From contig CM057149.1 in assembly GCA_029964075.1 (NCBI GenBank), positions 19,482,197 through 19,546,196 on the forward strand: a stretch of 64,000 nucleotides of DNA. Reading direction: 5' to 3'. Shown one piece after another: positions 51,673 to 62,644 of this stretch. Positions within the stretch are counted from its first letter, which is position 1, and each line of letters starts with the position of its first letter. Source of the stretch: Patiria pectinifera. Taxonomy: Eukaryota > Echinodermata > Asteroidea > Valvatida > Asterinidae. The position numbers were made by a program, and so were the translations under genes. The notes under the pieces are model-generated. The model was given only the letters and a program-made list of their open reading frames with translations, did not search any database and was not told where the DNA came from.

Positions 51673-52968
51673 AAGGACAATATTGTTCCACGTACCGCGA
51701 AATCGGAACAACCGTGCGGGATCGCATTTTGAAGGCCGTGAACTTGATGATTTGTAAAAAAAGAAGATTGGAAGCCGTGCAAAAGACTGCGAGCTCGTAT
51801 TTCTGTGAAAGTGTGGATAATGGTTAGGCCCTAAAATTGCTATATTTTGCATTGGAGCGCAGGCGTCCATCATGGCGATGGGCTTTTAGGGGTGATCATC
51901 TTTGGATGGAATTTTCTCCCAAAATTCATTGGTTAACCCCCCCCCCCAAAAAAAAAATTTAACAGAAAATGAAAAATGATGAAATAAGCTTTAATTTGAT
52001 CTACGTCTTGAACACCTCAGAGAGTTGTGAGTATTTTACCTGAATTTCTGAAGTGGGGGCATTATCATTGGGGTCTATAGAAATGTATTCACTGGTCTCA
52101 CAACCAAAAAACTTCGCACCGTGTAAAGTGAATGGCGCCCCCTAATCATCAATCATTTATTATTATTTATTTATTTATTATTATTTATTTATTCTCATCA
52201 TGTAAAAACATGAAACTTGTCTCCTCGTTCTGCACACAAATATAATGTATAAAACACTTAAAAACTTCACATTAAAAACCAAAAAAAACATATTACATAA
52301 ATGTACAAATAGGCGTAACAATATAAGAACACTGACAAGAGTACACGTAACCAGAAATAGAACAACAAATTTAGCCTAATTAAATAAATAAATAAAATAT
52401 CTGGATTGATAGAGCTATTATGTATAAAGACAAAAAATGGGAAGGAAACAATGGCAAGCCGGGGGGGGGGGTATAAGAAAACCAGGAGGATATGAGCGGG
52501 GACAAAGGAAACAGGGAAAGGGTTGGAACTTACATGTACGAAGGGTATAAACACACACATTTACATCACGATTTAAAAAGCATTATCTGTCTGATAAGTC
52601 TGATTAAAAACACGGGATTGCCCTGCGTAACAAAAAATAAGCCACTGCAGTAGACTTGTGTCAGTGAATTTTGTTTCCAAATTCCGGGACAAGAGTGATT
52701 TAAGAAATGCCGTCGGCCTAATCGTCTTTTGAACTTTGAGTGAGTTTACATACAGGGAATATATCAGACTTTATTCATGGACGTCGTACTTTTGCACGGA
52801 ATAATCCACACCATCGTCGGATTATTTTTAATGTGAATGAAAGCAAGAGTTTTACAACACAAAAGACAGGACTTTATCATGCGTACCGCACACAACAAAT
52901 CCACTGGTTGTGTGCAAAGATGGTATAGCGCCGCGTAGCGGCGCTCTAGGATCTTTGGTGGTATGCTA
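51673..52968. other. No gene recognised
   Basis: Contains a TTATTATTTA microsatellite at about 52158-52195, C and A runs near 51930-51960, and a hairpin AGCGCCGCGTAGCGGCGCT at about 52927-52945. The frame at 52267-52560 minus is hydrophobic because of AT composition and looks non-coding. Confidence 0.45.
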
Positions 52969-52986
52969 GTGCTGTCGAGCGCAAAG

Positions 52987-53688
52987 TGAGGCTCCGCGTG
53001 AGCGGAGCCTCATAGATCAAGAAGCCCGCAAAATTGCCTGTAGCACAAAACACTAATAAAGTACAAAAACATCCATCAAAATGCAGCCGTTTCACACAGA
53101 ACCGCTGCACAGTTTGTCCCTATACTCCGTACTTTATCTCTTGACATACTCACGTATCTTGTGCGGAACTAACATAGGTGGATTCTGTCGGTTTTTAGGC
53201 CAAAATGATGAAAAATATGTCCTTTCCGCACTGAGCCAACCTGACACTTGAAACGTGCACGCATATGATCGAGCGATGATTTTCGGTTCGCTCGGAGCGC
53301 GCCGCGGGGGGTACGGTACAAGCGAAATGATAGTATGTGCATGCGTACAAGTGCATGTACCGTACCCCCGCGGCGCGCTCCGAGCGAACCGAAAATCATC
53401 GCTCGATCATATGCGTGCACGTTTCAAGTGTCAGGTTGGCTCAGTGCGGAAAGGGCATATTTTTCATCATTTTGGCCTAAAAACCGACAGAATCCACCTA
53501 TGTTAGTTCCGCACAAGATACGTGAGTATGTCAAGAGATAAAGTACGGAGTATAGGGGCAAACTGTGCAGCGGTTCTGTGTGAAATGGCTGCATTTTGAT
53601 GGATGTTTTTGTACTTTATTAGTGTTTTGTGCTGCAGGCAATTTTGCGGGCTTCTTGATCTATGAGGCTCCGCTCACGCGGAGCCTCA
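52987..53688. repeat. 702-bp near-perfect palindrome
   Basis: Arms 52987-53320 and 53356-53688 differ at only about four substitutions and one single-base indel, around a 35-bp loop. Each outer end is itself a small hairpin (AGGCTCCGC with GCGGAGCCT). The arms contain a CpG-rich inner part (GCGCCGCGGGG) and AT-richer outer parts. Identical frames appear on opposite strands because of the symmetry. No protein family recognised. Confidence 0.93.
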
Positions 53689-53894
53689 TAGTTCTAGGAG
53701 TACCCTTAAACAACTTCTCTGATAAGCACTGCTAAATCTCAATGTTTCATTTACATTGACGCTAATTGAATTCCCCTTTTTATTTATTTCTTTATTCATT
53801 CATTTATTCCATTATTTCTCCATGTACTCGTGTTTTGAAAAAAAAAAAATCTTCATCAATGAAAATCCCGCCCGCAAAAGAAGGTTGCGATCGC

Positions 53895-54006
53895 CTTTGC
53901 GCAAGTTTAAACTTGCGCACGCAAATTAAAATGGCGCGGTGTAATTTGCGTGCTTCAGGAGTCCCTCGCGCAAGTTTAAACTTGCGCGCGCAAGTTTAAA
54001 CTTGCG
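53895..54006. repeat. Cluster of GCAAGTTTAAACTTGC palindromes
   Basis: Three copies of the 16-bp palindrome, two of them adjacent and joined by GCGC, at the right end of element A. Further copies lie at about 54487-54630, with degenerate ones near 55200-55228. Confidence 0.85.
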
Positions 54007-54219
54007 TGGGAGGCTCAAATTGCGCTCGACACTGCTACGAACATGACGAATCAAACCGGACCTCGAAAACTTGATGCGTCGAAAACAGGCTGACGATCAT
54101 GGTCTGATGGTCAAACTGGGTGAACAGACCAAAAGCAGGCAAGTTGTGGTCACAGCTGTTTTATCACTCTCCACTCCTGCAGTGGGTTCCCTCCATGGCC
54201 ATGATGCATGGCTGGTATC

Positions 54220-54441
54220 TAGCCCCATAAATGTGGCCAATTTACCATGATTTACTGGACTACCTCCGTAAATAAAGGCCACACTTGGAACATGTACATG
54301 TACAAAAACTTGTAGAACTTTGTCAAACTAAGCCTCAATGTGAAAATCAACATTTGACAAAGTTCTACATATTTTTGTACATGTTTCCAAGCATGGAGTG
54401 TGGCCTTTATTTCCAGTAAATTGGCCACATATATGGGGCTA
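54220..54441. mobile_element. Hairpin MITE with 9-bp target duplication
   Basis: TAGCCCCAT at the left and ATGGGGCTA at the right, with foldback arms of about 90 bp, are flanked by GCTGGTATC at 54211-54219 and 54442-54450. A 9-bp duplication suggests a Mutator-like origin. Compact relative of 45415-45856. Confidence 0.88.
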
Positions 54442-54630
54442 GCTGGTATCAAGTTAATACTGTCGAGCGCAATTTGAGTTCCCCACGCAAGTTTAAACTT
54501 GCGCGCGCAAGTTTAAACTTGGCCGGGAAATTCTGTGCAGTGCGCAAGTTTAAACTTGCGTGCGCAATTTGTAGCAAGGAAATGAATGCGCGCGCAAGTT
54601 TAAACTTGCGTGCGCGCAGGTTTAAACTTG

Positions 54631-55198
54631 GGTAGTGTATATTTTGCCGGAGGTAACGCCGGCAAACTAACGTTTACTAAAGGTTTGCCGGCGGCAATCC
54701 ATATCAACAGAGGGCGCTGTACTCTTTAAGATAGGGCTGAATTATAACATGTATTAAATTCCCATCAAAGTTGTGTAGCACAGTTGGTGCAGTGGTTAAG
54801 CAATGGCTCGAGTGAGTGGGATGTCCCGAGTTCAAATCCTGACCCCCGCCACAATTTTAAGGTGTTTTTTTTCCATCCCCAAATAAATAAGAATATTCTT
54901 CTTTTATTATTTTAATATGTCTCAAACATTTTATTGCAGAGTATTACTTTTTCTTTTTCAGATTTGTGGCTCTGGAGGATTTTTTTTAAAGGGCAATAAA
55001 GTCCGAAATTATAAAATGGTCTGATTCCCATCTTGTTAATACAAAAATACAACGATAATATTGGCATGGAGCCAGACTAAAATTTGTCACCGGAAAATGT
55101 TTAAGTAAAAAAAAAACAGTAACTGCGCATGTTCAGTGCATATCCGGCAAACTAACGTTTACTGAAGGTTTGCCGTCTCCGGCAAAATATCCACTGCC
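54631..55198. mobile_element. Nested TIR element C
   Basis: GTATATTTTGCCGG at the left end and CCGGCAAAATATCCACTGCC at the right end, with GGCAAACTAACGTTTACT in both subterminal regions. About 568 bp inside element B, itself containing a SINE. Confidence 0.75.
54772..55005 (+). repeat. tRNA-derived SINE with conserved tail, copy 2
   Basis: Head with A-box-like TAGCACAGTTGGTGCAG and B-box-like GAGTTCAAATCC, a T-rich body, then TGGCTCTGGAGGATTTT ... AATAAAGTCCGA. The tail matches 42960-43012. It is the innermost of three nested insertions. Confidence 0.7.
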
Positions 55199-55303
55199 TT
55201 AAACTTGCGCGCGCAAGTTCAAACTTGCGCGGGGGTCTCACTTTGCGCTCGACAGTACTAAGCTTATAACATTAGCAGTCCAAAAGCTAGCAAAGTAGCA
55301 TGG

Positions 55304-55380
55304 CTAGCTTGAGTAACTCCAGCTGACATGCTCATCAGGAATTGCTGAGCATGTCACTTGTCAGCTGGAGGTACTCCCTA
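55304..55380. repeat. Short palindromic element, copy 2
   Basis: CTAGCTTGAGTAACTCCAGC at the left and the complement at the right fold around GACATGCTCA/TGAGCATGTC. Related to 2615-2771. Confidence 0.8.
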
Positions 55381-55517
55381 GATCAACATGACCAACAATA
55401 TGACCAAGGCAGTCAATCCTGCTTATGAGTTGACATGGTTGAAAACAGCCACTTAGTTGATTTTGACTGCAAGGACAACTTGGCACAGAATGTATGTTTG
55501 CATATATTGTAAAATGT

Positions 55518-56628
55518 ACATTTTAATATGCGTGAATGCATACATGCACGCACAGGGTATCTACGTCTGGAATCAGTCATGCATGTTTCAGTGTGAATGG
55601 TAATCTTTTTAAGAGCTAATATTTCATCATTTAATCCACACAGGCTGGCTGGATTACTTGCTGACTATTGATGTATTACTGATCGTCGATCTGTGTGTGA
55701 CAACATTTTAATATGTGTGAATGCATACATACACGCACAGGGTATCTACGTCCGGAATCAGTCATGCATGCTTCAGTGTGAACGGTAATCTTTTTAAGAG
55801 CTAATATTTCATCATTTAATCCACACAGGCTGGCTGGATTACTTGCTGACTATTGATGTATTACTGATCGTCGATCTGTGTGTGACAACATTTTAATATG
55901 TGTGAATGCATACATACACGCACAGGGTATCTACGTCCGGAATCAGTCATGCATGTTTCAGTGTGAATGGTAATCTTTTTAAGAGCTAATATTTCATCAT
56001 TTAATCCACACAGGCTGGCTGGATTACTTGCTGACTATTGATGTATTACTGATCGTCGATCTGTGTGTGACAACATTTTAATATGTGTGAATGCATACAT
56101 ACACGCACAGGGTATCTACGTCCGAATCAGTCATGCATGTTTCAGTGTGAATGGTAATCTTTTTAAGAGCTAATATTTCATCATTTAATCCACACAGGCT
56201 GGCTGGATTACTTGCTGACTATTGATGTATTACTGATCGTCGATCTGTGTGTGACAACATTTTAATATGTGTGAATGCATACATACACGCACAGGGTATC
56301 TACGTCCGGAATCAGTCATGCATGTTTCAGTGTGAATGGTAATCTTTTTAAGAGCTAATATTTCATCATTTAATCCACACAGGCTGGCTGGATTACTTGC
56401 TGACTATTGATGTATTACTGATCGTCGATCTGTGTGTGACAACATTTTAATATGTGTGAATGCATACATACACGCACAGGGTATCTACGTCCGGAATCAG
56501 TCATGCATGTTTCAGTGTGAATGGTAATCTTTTTAAGAGCTAATATTTCATCATTTAATCCACACAGGCTGGCTGGATTACTTGCTGACTATTGATGTGT
56601 TACTGATCGTCGATCTGTGTGTGACAAC
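55518..56628 (+). repeat. 185-bp satellite, six tandem copies
   Basis: Six head-to-tail units of 185 bp (one has a 1-bp deletion), each with ATTTTAATATGTGTGAATGC, GGGTATCTACGTCCGGAATC and TGATCGTCGATCTGTG. The first unit is the most diverged; the others are nearly identical, which suggests recent expansion or homogenisation. Confidence 0.95.
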
Positions 56629-58373
56629 TGTGGCCTGGTGTGTTTAGAGCAAGGGACAGAGCTGCATGGTTTAAAAAGCAAGGCCTGATCCAGATGCAAA
56701 TAATTTCAACGAACCAGCCCCGTGGAATTTATTGCCCAATTGGAAATACGTGTATTCTCGGCCTGGTGAATGTACAGTCTGCATCTGCCACTTTGGACTC
56801 GGCAGTGGATGTGGTTGTGACGGTAATTTGTTTGTTTATCAATATCAGTTCAGTTATGTAGGCCTACATAAATATCATTGAAATGTAAACCTGGTGATTT
56901 TGAGTGTTTTAACTTTGCGAGTTTGCATTTATGAGTTGGGCCTAACAATTTTGTTTATAGGCGGTCGGAGCGGCGCAGCCTAGAAACACTTTGTAAGCCT
57001 ATTTAATACCTACATTGTAGCTCCTACTTGTGCTATGTAAATGTACAGTCGTTTTCCAAGTTCCAGATGGCAAACATCATGCAGGCTGCTTTCAGCTCAA
57101 ATACTCCACAAATTCAAGTGACATTGGGTAATCGGTTTACCTTGAATGATGGAGATACTACAAAATAATTTTTCGAATTTTAAGCTCTTTTAATTTGAAT
57201 TCGCGACATAAAAAGTACCCATGCCACTTTTACTAGTTCGGGATCGGTTTAATCAGTTCTGAATCGATCAAAAACTGCTTCGCACGAAAAAACAAATCAC
57301 GCGAGAAAATCCATTTTTCAGACCGAACCACTCCGAATCAAGCACATTTTCTGATAAAGTATTACTAAATTAAAAACAGTTCATTCGAGAGAATTCCAGT
57401 AAATTTTACGAACAAGACATTAGAGTACGAACAAAATATTTGAAATCACACGGTCGGAGTGGTTTATCGAGGAGAAAATTTATCGTCGATTCGCGGCTCC
57501 CTTGATTTCTACAAACCGTCAAAACATGTCAAAGTGCGAGTCGGAAATTTGGCCAAAATTCCTTTTCTAGAGAATTTATCATAAAGGTCTTAGTGTATCA
57601 CGAAGCTTACATTTTCCTTGTTAAAATGCACTTCTTCAGAAAAAAAATAGTATTGGAGACCAATTCAAAAGAGGTAGGTTATTATTCGAAGTGATCCGGA
57701 ACTAGGAAAAATCCACAAGTAGGAAAACGACCGTACTTTACTAGGCCTAATTTTATTTTCCTTATTTATGAAGCATGCGCAGTTCAAATGAGCAAATTCA
57801 TAAGATATTGCACTCAGGAATAAAACAATACATTTGCATGAGGTCCACATTTGCGCTGAACAATGATATTGATTTGTAAACTAGCCTTTTCCATTAAGAC
57901 TTCAATTCAAATATTTACGTTGCAGTTTAATTTGCGGTCACAGTAGAATCATTGCATTGTGTTGTTTGAAATTTGACTGTTTTTCCACTATATAACAATC
58001 AAATTCCCTACCTTCAGAAGTCTAGTTTACCTGTAAAAATCCTTCATTCATTCTGGAAAGAAACAAATTCTCCAAATTTCCCCTGAAAATTGACCTATCA
58101 CCGTTTGCGAGTTCGCCATGCCCCTTAGACAACCCTATGGAAGTTTTGTACACTGTTTTGTTTGTCTCAGAGTTTGCGCGTTCCGCGTCCATTTTTATTT
58201 CATGGATAACCGGGTTACGGAATACATTTGTCAAGTTTGAGTTTATTTGTTTTCATCTGGCCCTGTTCATAAAACTTTTGAGGCAATGTTTCTATGTTTG
58301 TCCCTTCTGGGACAACTGTAATGATGTTACGTCGCTAATTCTTAAAGTTGATATTCTTGCTCGCAGCATAATA
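56629..58373. other. Intergenic / SLC16 upstream region
   Basis: A 73-codon frame at 56640-56861 follows the satellite but has no recognised similarity. The rest is AT-rich. A CTCGCAG acceptor at 58360-58366 just before the SLC16 start suggests a spliced 5' UTR; the promoter was not located. Confidence 0.4.
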
Positions 58374-58569
58374 ATGCCTACCCTTGAAGGAGATTCCGAA
58401 GCCCGCTACTGGCCAGTTCTTCTGGTCAGCTTTGTGGCAACCAGTTTGACGCATGGCTTGGCCAGTTCCATGGGGGTGTTCTACATAGAGTGGCATGAAG
58501 AGTTCCCGCAGAGCTCGGCGTTGGTTGGCTGGCTATCCTCCTCAATGCTGGCTATGCTTCTGTGCTCGT
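58374..58569 (+). CDS. SLC16 exon 1
   Basis: ATG at 58374 follows an acceptor-like CTCGCAG, so the open frame further upstream is taken as intron/UTR. It encodes 65 residues plus one base, with donor GTAAGT. The start gives a 10-residue cytosolic N-terminus, as is common in orphan MCTs. Confidence 0.85.
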
Positions 58570-61500
58570 GTAAGTTGACAGAAAAAAAACAAGACTGGGA
58601 CCTTGTGGGCAGAAACACATGCAAAACCAAAATCAAGCCAACTTTACTCACTCTTTAGCTTACAACATTTTCTAAAAATTTTCATGAGGCAAAGACAAGA
58701 TCCTCTGCATTTCACCAGCCAAGTTTGAGCACAGAGCAAGTTCCTTGCTCTATGGTTTGAGGTCTCAATTCAATTTGCAAAATGAGACTTTTCTTCAACT
58801 TTTTGCACCTGAGAGTGAAGCCAAGTGATTTCAATTAGAAGCCTAAGACTAGACTGGTACATGTCCAACTTTGCGAAAAGATTGACACTTCAGTAGTCAG
58901 GTGGCATGACTATACAGAATGTGTAGAAATAGAGACTAGGTACCAGATGTTTCTTTTGACACAGTCGATTGATGCAGTACTAAATGAGTGTTGGACTGGT
59001 TGTTTTCGGTGCCAGTCTATTTTCTTGTATTGCATGTTTTTACTACATTTTGCATCTTAAGATTTGGGACTCTCATACACAGTATTGAGAGTCCCAAATT
59101 GTCAAACTCAGAAACACCAAGACAAAAAAACCCCGCAGTTTGGGGACCTCTGGAAGCACCATCTGAGCACATTGCTTACGGCATCTGAAGACACAATAGG
59201 TTTGTGTACTAACAATTGGTCTTTCTGTACTTTGTGCCATACTCAGGTGAACTGTGTCTCCCCCACTCCACTTCAATATATCCATGGGCCTTATTCACGA
59301 GTTGGCCATTTTTGTCGAGTTCCCTGAATGTATTTCATTAATTGTTAACTGTTAAATGGGATGGCACCAGGCTATTTATGCAGGCACAATGCAGCCTTAT
59401 TTTACCGTTATTTTTTTTTTTTTAAATATGGCTTTAAACATTAGGGAATGTGTAATTACAAATTTGAAATTATTCATTGAAGCAGACTGGAATTTATTGT
59501 AAATTAACTTGCTTTCATTTCTCTTCGCAAGTTCCAAAATTTACGATTTTTCCCAACTTTCAATTCAATATGGCCGACCCTTGAATAAGCCCATATATTC
59601 TTTTGGTTGGAAAAACGTTTCCTTAATTTTTGACCCCTTTTAAAGGTTCACTGCGCACTTCAAAATAAATTGGAAAAGTCACTGCAAACAAATTGTTCAC
59701 TCGTAACATTACTCCAGTTCAGAAAACTCAAGTTGTATGAAATTTGAAGAACACTTCTCCCTTGGCCCGACTCTAGAGGAGAAAAAATCACAGTTTACAA
59801 ATTAGGGAAGGCACTCCATTAACCCCTTGATGCCGGCTGATGGCTATAGCTCACCCGGAATGCTGTGGTCAGCCGTGGAATTTCATCTGTTGGCAGCTGC
59901 TAGGCATGTGTGATGCCGCTACTGCGCAGAGGCTCTGTGCAATGATGCGTGTACGCATGTGCAGTGAGGCTTAAAAACTGCCGGCAAGTGGTTAAGGGAC
60001 GAAACATATACAATTATGGATAAGTATTGTTTCAGTTATTTGTAGCCACGTTTCTGTTTTCAATCTCTTCAGCGCCTGTCGGTGGAGCTCTGGTCAACTA
60101 CTTTGGAGTTCGTCGGACGGTGGTAGCTGGCAGCGTCCTGTCTTTTGCAGGTCTCCTGATTGCGTCATTTGCCCAGCAAATCTACGTCCTGTTCATTACG
60201 ATCCCGTTTATGGCAGGTACGTGACGTTAACAGCTGTTTGCTGACCCTGCAGATTTTGTGGTTGAAATTTTTTTCCCCAAAAAACTCCACTTCATAAAGT
60301 ATTGTTGTACGTGTAAGTATGCAAATTTAGACATTTTCTTGAACTTTCTTGGATGCCTCAGTTATTCCCGTGATAAACAAAAGTTTCTTTTCCCATGAAA
60401 CACCCCAAATTTTCCTTATTTTGCCCCCAAAGCTTTACAATTTTGCACTTTTCACAATCTAAGTCGTCCAAAATTGCATCTTGGTCCCGAAAAGGTGGTT
60501 GACTGATGTTTTTGTTCTCCCCCCCCCCCAAAAAAAACCCTTAAATAGTACAAAGATGACATTGAGAAATGGTTTAATTTCTGTTTTCTGCAGGCATTGG
60601 TTTTGGGTTGACATACACAGGTGTGATGGTCGTAATAAGTGAATGTTTCCACAAGCATCACGCCATGGCTACTGGTGTATCCATGTCGGGGGCCAGCGCC
60701 GGCATGGTGGTACTGCCAATCTTCTTCCGCTTCCTGATCGACCAGTACGGATGGCAGAGGGCGCTGTTGGTCACCAGCGCGTTGCACGCCAACGTGTTGG
60801 TGTGCGCAGTGGTCATGAGGCCGCCCAAGCATTCACACCTAAAGAGGGCGAGAAGAAACGCGAGCATTAGGAGTGTGACTGTAAGTCAAAGAACTCGGTA
60901 TCGTTTGGAGAGGCAGGCTTCGACCAATGGCGACCAGTTTGAAGATGCAGCATGCAGTGATGCATTAAATCGGAACGTTAGCAGAGTTTCCTTCAGAGCT
61001 GGGAATGACGACGAAGGCACGGTTTTCATTGAACAATCGCCGAGTCAGAATTGTGAGTCGGAGATGAAGCCAACTTGCTGGGAGAGAGTCCAGGAATTCT
61101 TGCATCACTCCGGGCTCTCCCTGTTCTGGACTAATCGTGTCTTCAGCAGCTTCATGGTGTCAGTCGTGGCCTGTGCGTCAATCTATGGTATCACCTTGCC
61201 TTACATCGCGGCCCGCGCAAAGTCCGTCGGCATTCCCGAGTTCGAAGCCTCGTTGTTGATCACTGTCAACGGTATTGGCAACCTCTTGAGTAGACCCACG
61301 CACGGCAGACTTTTGGATGCTAACCTGATGCAGCCAGCCTATGTGTATGTCGCGTTTGTTGCCTTATCAACCATAGCCGCTCCAATCATTGCGTCGGTCG
61401 AGAGCTACGCTTGGTTTGTGGTCAGCACGGTGTTGATTGGCATGTCGGCTGGTGCCTACATCCCCATGCAGGCAGCCATCATCCGTCGGATTGTAGGTAA

Positions 61501-61577
61501 AGAGAGATACCCCGGTGGGTTTGGTGTGGGACTGGTGTGCGTTTCCATGGGCAACATGGCATCGGCAGTCATTGCAG
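58374..61577 (+). CDS. SLC16 (monocarboxylate transporter)-family gene, 3'-partial
   Basis: Exons 58374-58569, 60073-60216 and 60594-61577 give about 441 residues of a 12-TM MFS protein; phases agree and the last visible donor is GTAAGC at 61578. TM1-2 lie in exon 1 (LLVSFVATSLTHGLASSMGV, VGWLSSSMLAMLLCS), TM3 and part of TM4 in exon 2 (GGALVNYFGVRRTV), and the rest in exon 3. The second SLC16 signature is recognisable as ECFHKHHAMATGVSMSGASA. A polar TM6-TM7 loop spans about residues 189-290, followed by NGIGNLLSRPTHGRLLD. The usual DGGW-type motif before TM1 is replaced by SEARYWP, which points to an orphan-type MCT (such as the MCT9/12/13/14 group), so lactate transport should not be assumed. 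The final exon (last helix and tail) is not seen. Confidence 0.88.
59063..59098. repeat. Small hairpin in SLC16 intron 1
   Basis: TTTGGGACTCTCA and its complement pair around a 10-base loop. Confidence 0.7.
59823..59991. mobile_element. TTAA-flanked short element in SLC16 intron 1
   Basis: CCCCTTGATGCCGG at the left and CCGGCAAGTGG at the right are flanked by TTAA (59819-59822 and 59992-59995). CpG-rich interior. A piggyBac-type MITE is possible. Confidence 0.55.
60073..60216 (+). CDS. SLC16 exon 2
   Basis: Acceptor CTCTTCAG, donor GTACGT. Encodes PVGGALVNYFGVRRTVVAGS and the following helix, the conserved loop between TM2 and TM3 of MFS/MCT proteins. Confidence 0.9.
60594..61577 (+). CDS. 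SLC16 exon 3
   Basis: Acceptor CTGCAG, donor GTAAGC. 984 bp covering TM4 to TM11 or so, including the long central loop with many R, S and N residues. The frame reads through into the intron to a stop at 61639, which is not taken as the gene's end. Confidence 0.9.
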
Positions 61578-61921
61578 GTAAGCTTACTGACAAAGTTCTA
61601 AAAAATAGCAATAAAAATCTGAAATGTCATGTGCCATAAAAGATGTTTAAAAGGACTTGTCTTTGAGAACCTGGTTATAAAAAAACAAGCTCGATCAGAC
61701 AGTGTTGCGTTCGAGTACTTTTTCATGAGTATGAGTACTTTTTCATGAGTACGTGTATTGCAGAGTAAAACTGGAACAAATGGGAGCCATGGAACAGTTT
61801 GATATTTTTGTACTTTTTTTATTAGACGGGTATGACTGGGGTCACGTATTCAATAACAAATGTTTCAGTACAAGTGTGGGATAAGATTCAAAGTAATATG
61901 ATTTAATAATGGTTGGTAATT

Positions 61922-62644
61922 TAGCCTTGGTCAAGGCTTTCGTCATTATTCGTCCGTACGCGGTAAACGACCGGCGGCATGTGCTCGCTATGCAGTGCAT
62001 TAATTAAAAATACAGTGCGAACAGCCACCTCATGCGGCCACTATTTTATGCAAATCATTTGGATCCAGACAAACGCCTTGGTCTAATCATCCGCAAAAGG
62101 TTTTGGGGTGGTGCTCATAGCCTAAGCTGACCTTAAAATGTGTTTTCTTATTGGCCGGTCGTTGCGTGGAATTTTGCATAGTGGTGAAAGTTCATATAGC
62201 GATAAGTAACGTGTGACATGTACTGTACATAATACATACCCACACGTTGTGTGCCTCACATTACACACAACACCAATGCACAAAAACAAAATGTGGTTTC
62301 TGACACCTCTGCAAAAGGCTAATAGCTGCAAATAATTTGATGATTTACAAATATACATTTGTACCTAGGTGTGATTGGACACTCCACATATTAGCCCCGC
62401 CTACACTTATCTGTATTTGCATTTGAGGTCGTGTGCTAGAAATCTAGTGCAAAATAAAGAAAAACATAAGCTTTCATGAACGATTGGACCAAGGGGTTCG
62501 TCTGGATCCAAATGATTCGCATAAAACAGTGGCCGCATGAGGTCGCTGTTTGCGCTGTATTTTTAATGCTCTGCATAGCGAGGATATGCCGCCGATCGTT
62601 TACCGTGTACGGACAAATATTGACGAACGCCTTGACCGAGGCTA
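61922..62644. mobile_element. Foldback element with ~170-bp arms
   Basis: Arms 61922-62090 and about 62477-62644 are diverged reverse complements, with blocks TTTGGATCCAGACAAACG, GGCCGCATGAGG and GGTAAACGA shared. The spacer of about 385 bp has no gene. It follows SLC16 exon 3, so it probably lies in an intron. Confidence 0.82.

Larger units (their letters stand above)
52971..54035. mobile_element. TIR element A (CTGTCGAGCGCAA family)
   Basis: TGCTGTCGAGCGCAAAGTGAG at the left and CTCAAATTGCGCTCGACA at the right are related inverted ends. The left three quarters is the 702-bp palindrome, and the right end carries GCAAGTTTAAACTTGC palindromes. Same terminal family as element B at 54460-55255. 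Confidence 0.7.
54460..55255. mobile_element. TIR element B (CTGTCGAGCGCAA family)
   Basis: CTGTCGAGCGCAA at the left and its complement at the right are flanked by TA on both sides (54458-54459, 55256-55257). Subterminal GCAAGTTTAAACTTGC palindromes line the left arm. Carries nested element C. Confidence 0.8.

Noticed and set aside
52267..52560. 97-codon hydrophobic minus-strand frame
   Set aside because: Its F/L/I/Y richness follows from A/T-rich low-complexity sequence, with no homologous pattern.
53169..53506. Identical 83-codon frames on opposite strands
   Set aside because: They are the two arms of a palindrome, and no domain or splice context supports coding.
56640..56861. 73-codon frame after the satellite as a gene
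   Set aside because: No recognised similarity and no supporting splice partners; left as unassigned.
58137..58373. N-terminal extension of the SLC16 protein
   Set aside because: An acceptor-like CTCGCAG sits just before the ATG at 58374, and the extra residues do not resemble SLC16 N-termini.
61578..61639. Read-through end of SLC16 exon 3 as the true C-terminus
   Set aside because: A strong GTAAGC donor lies at 61578, and the read-through tail is unlike the last helix of the family.
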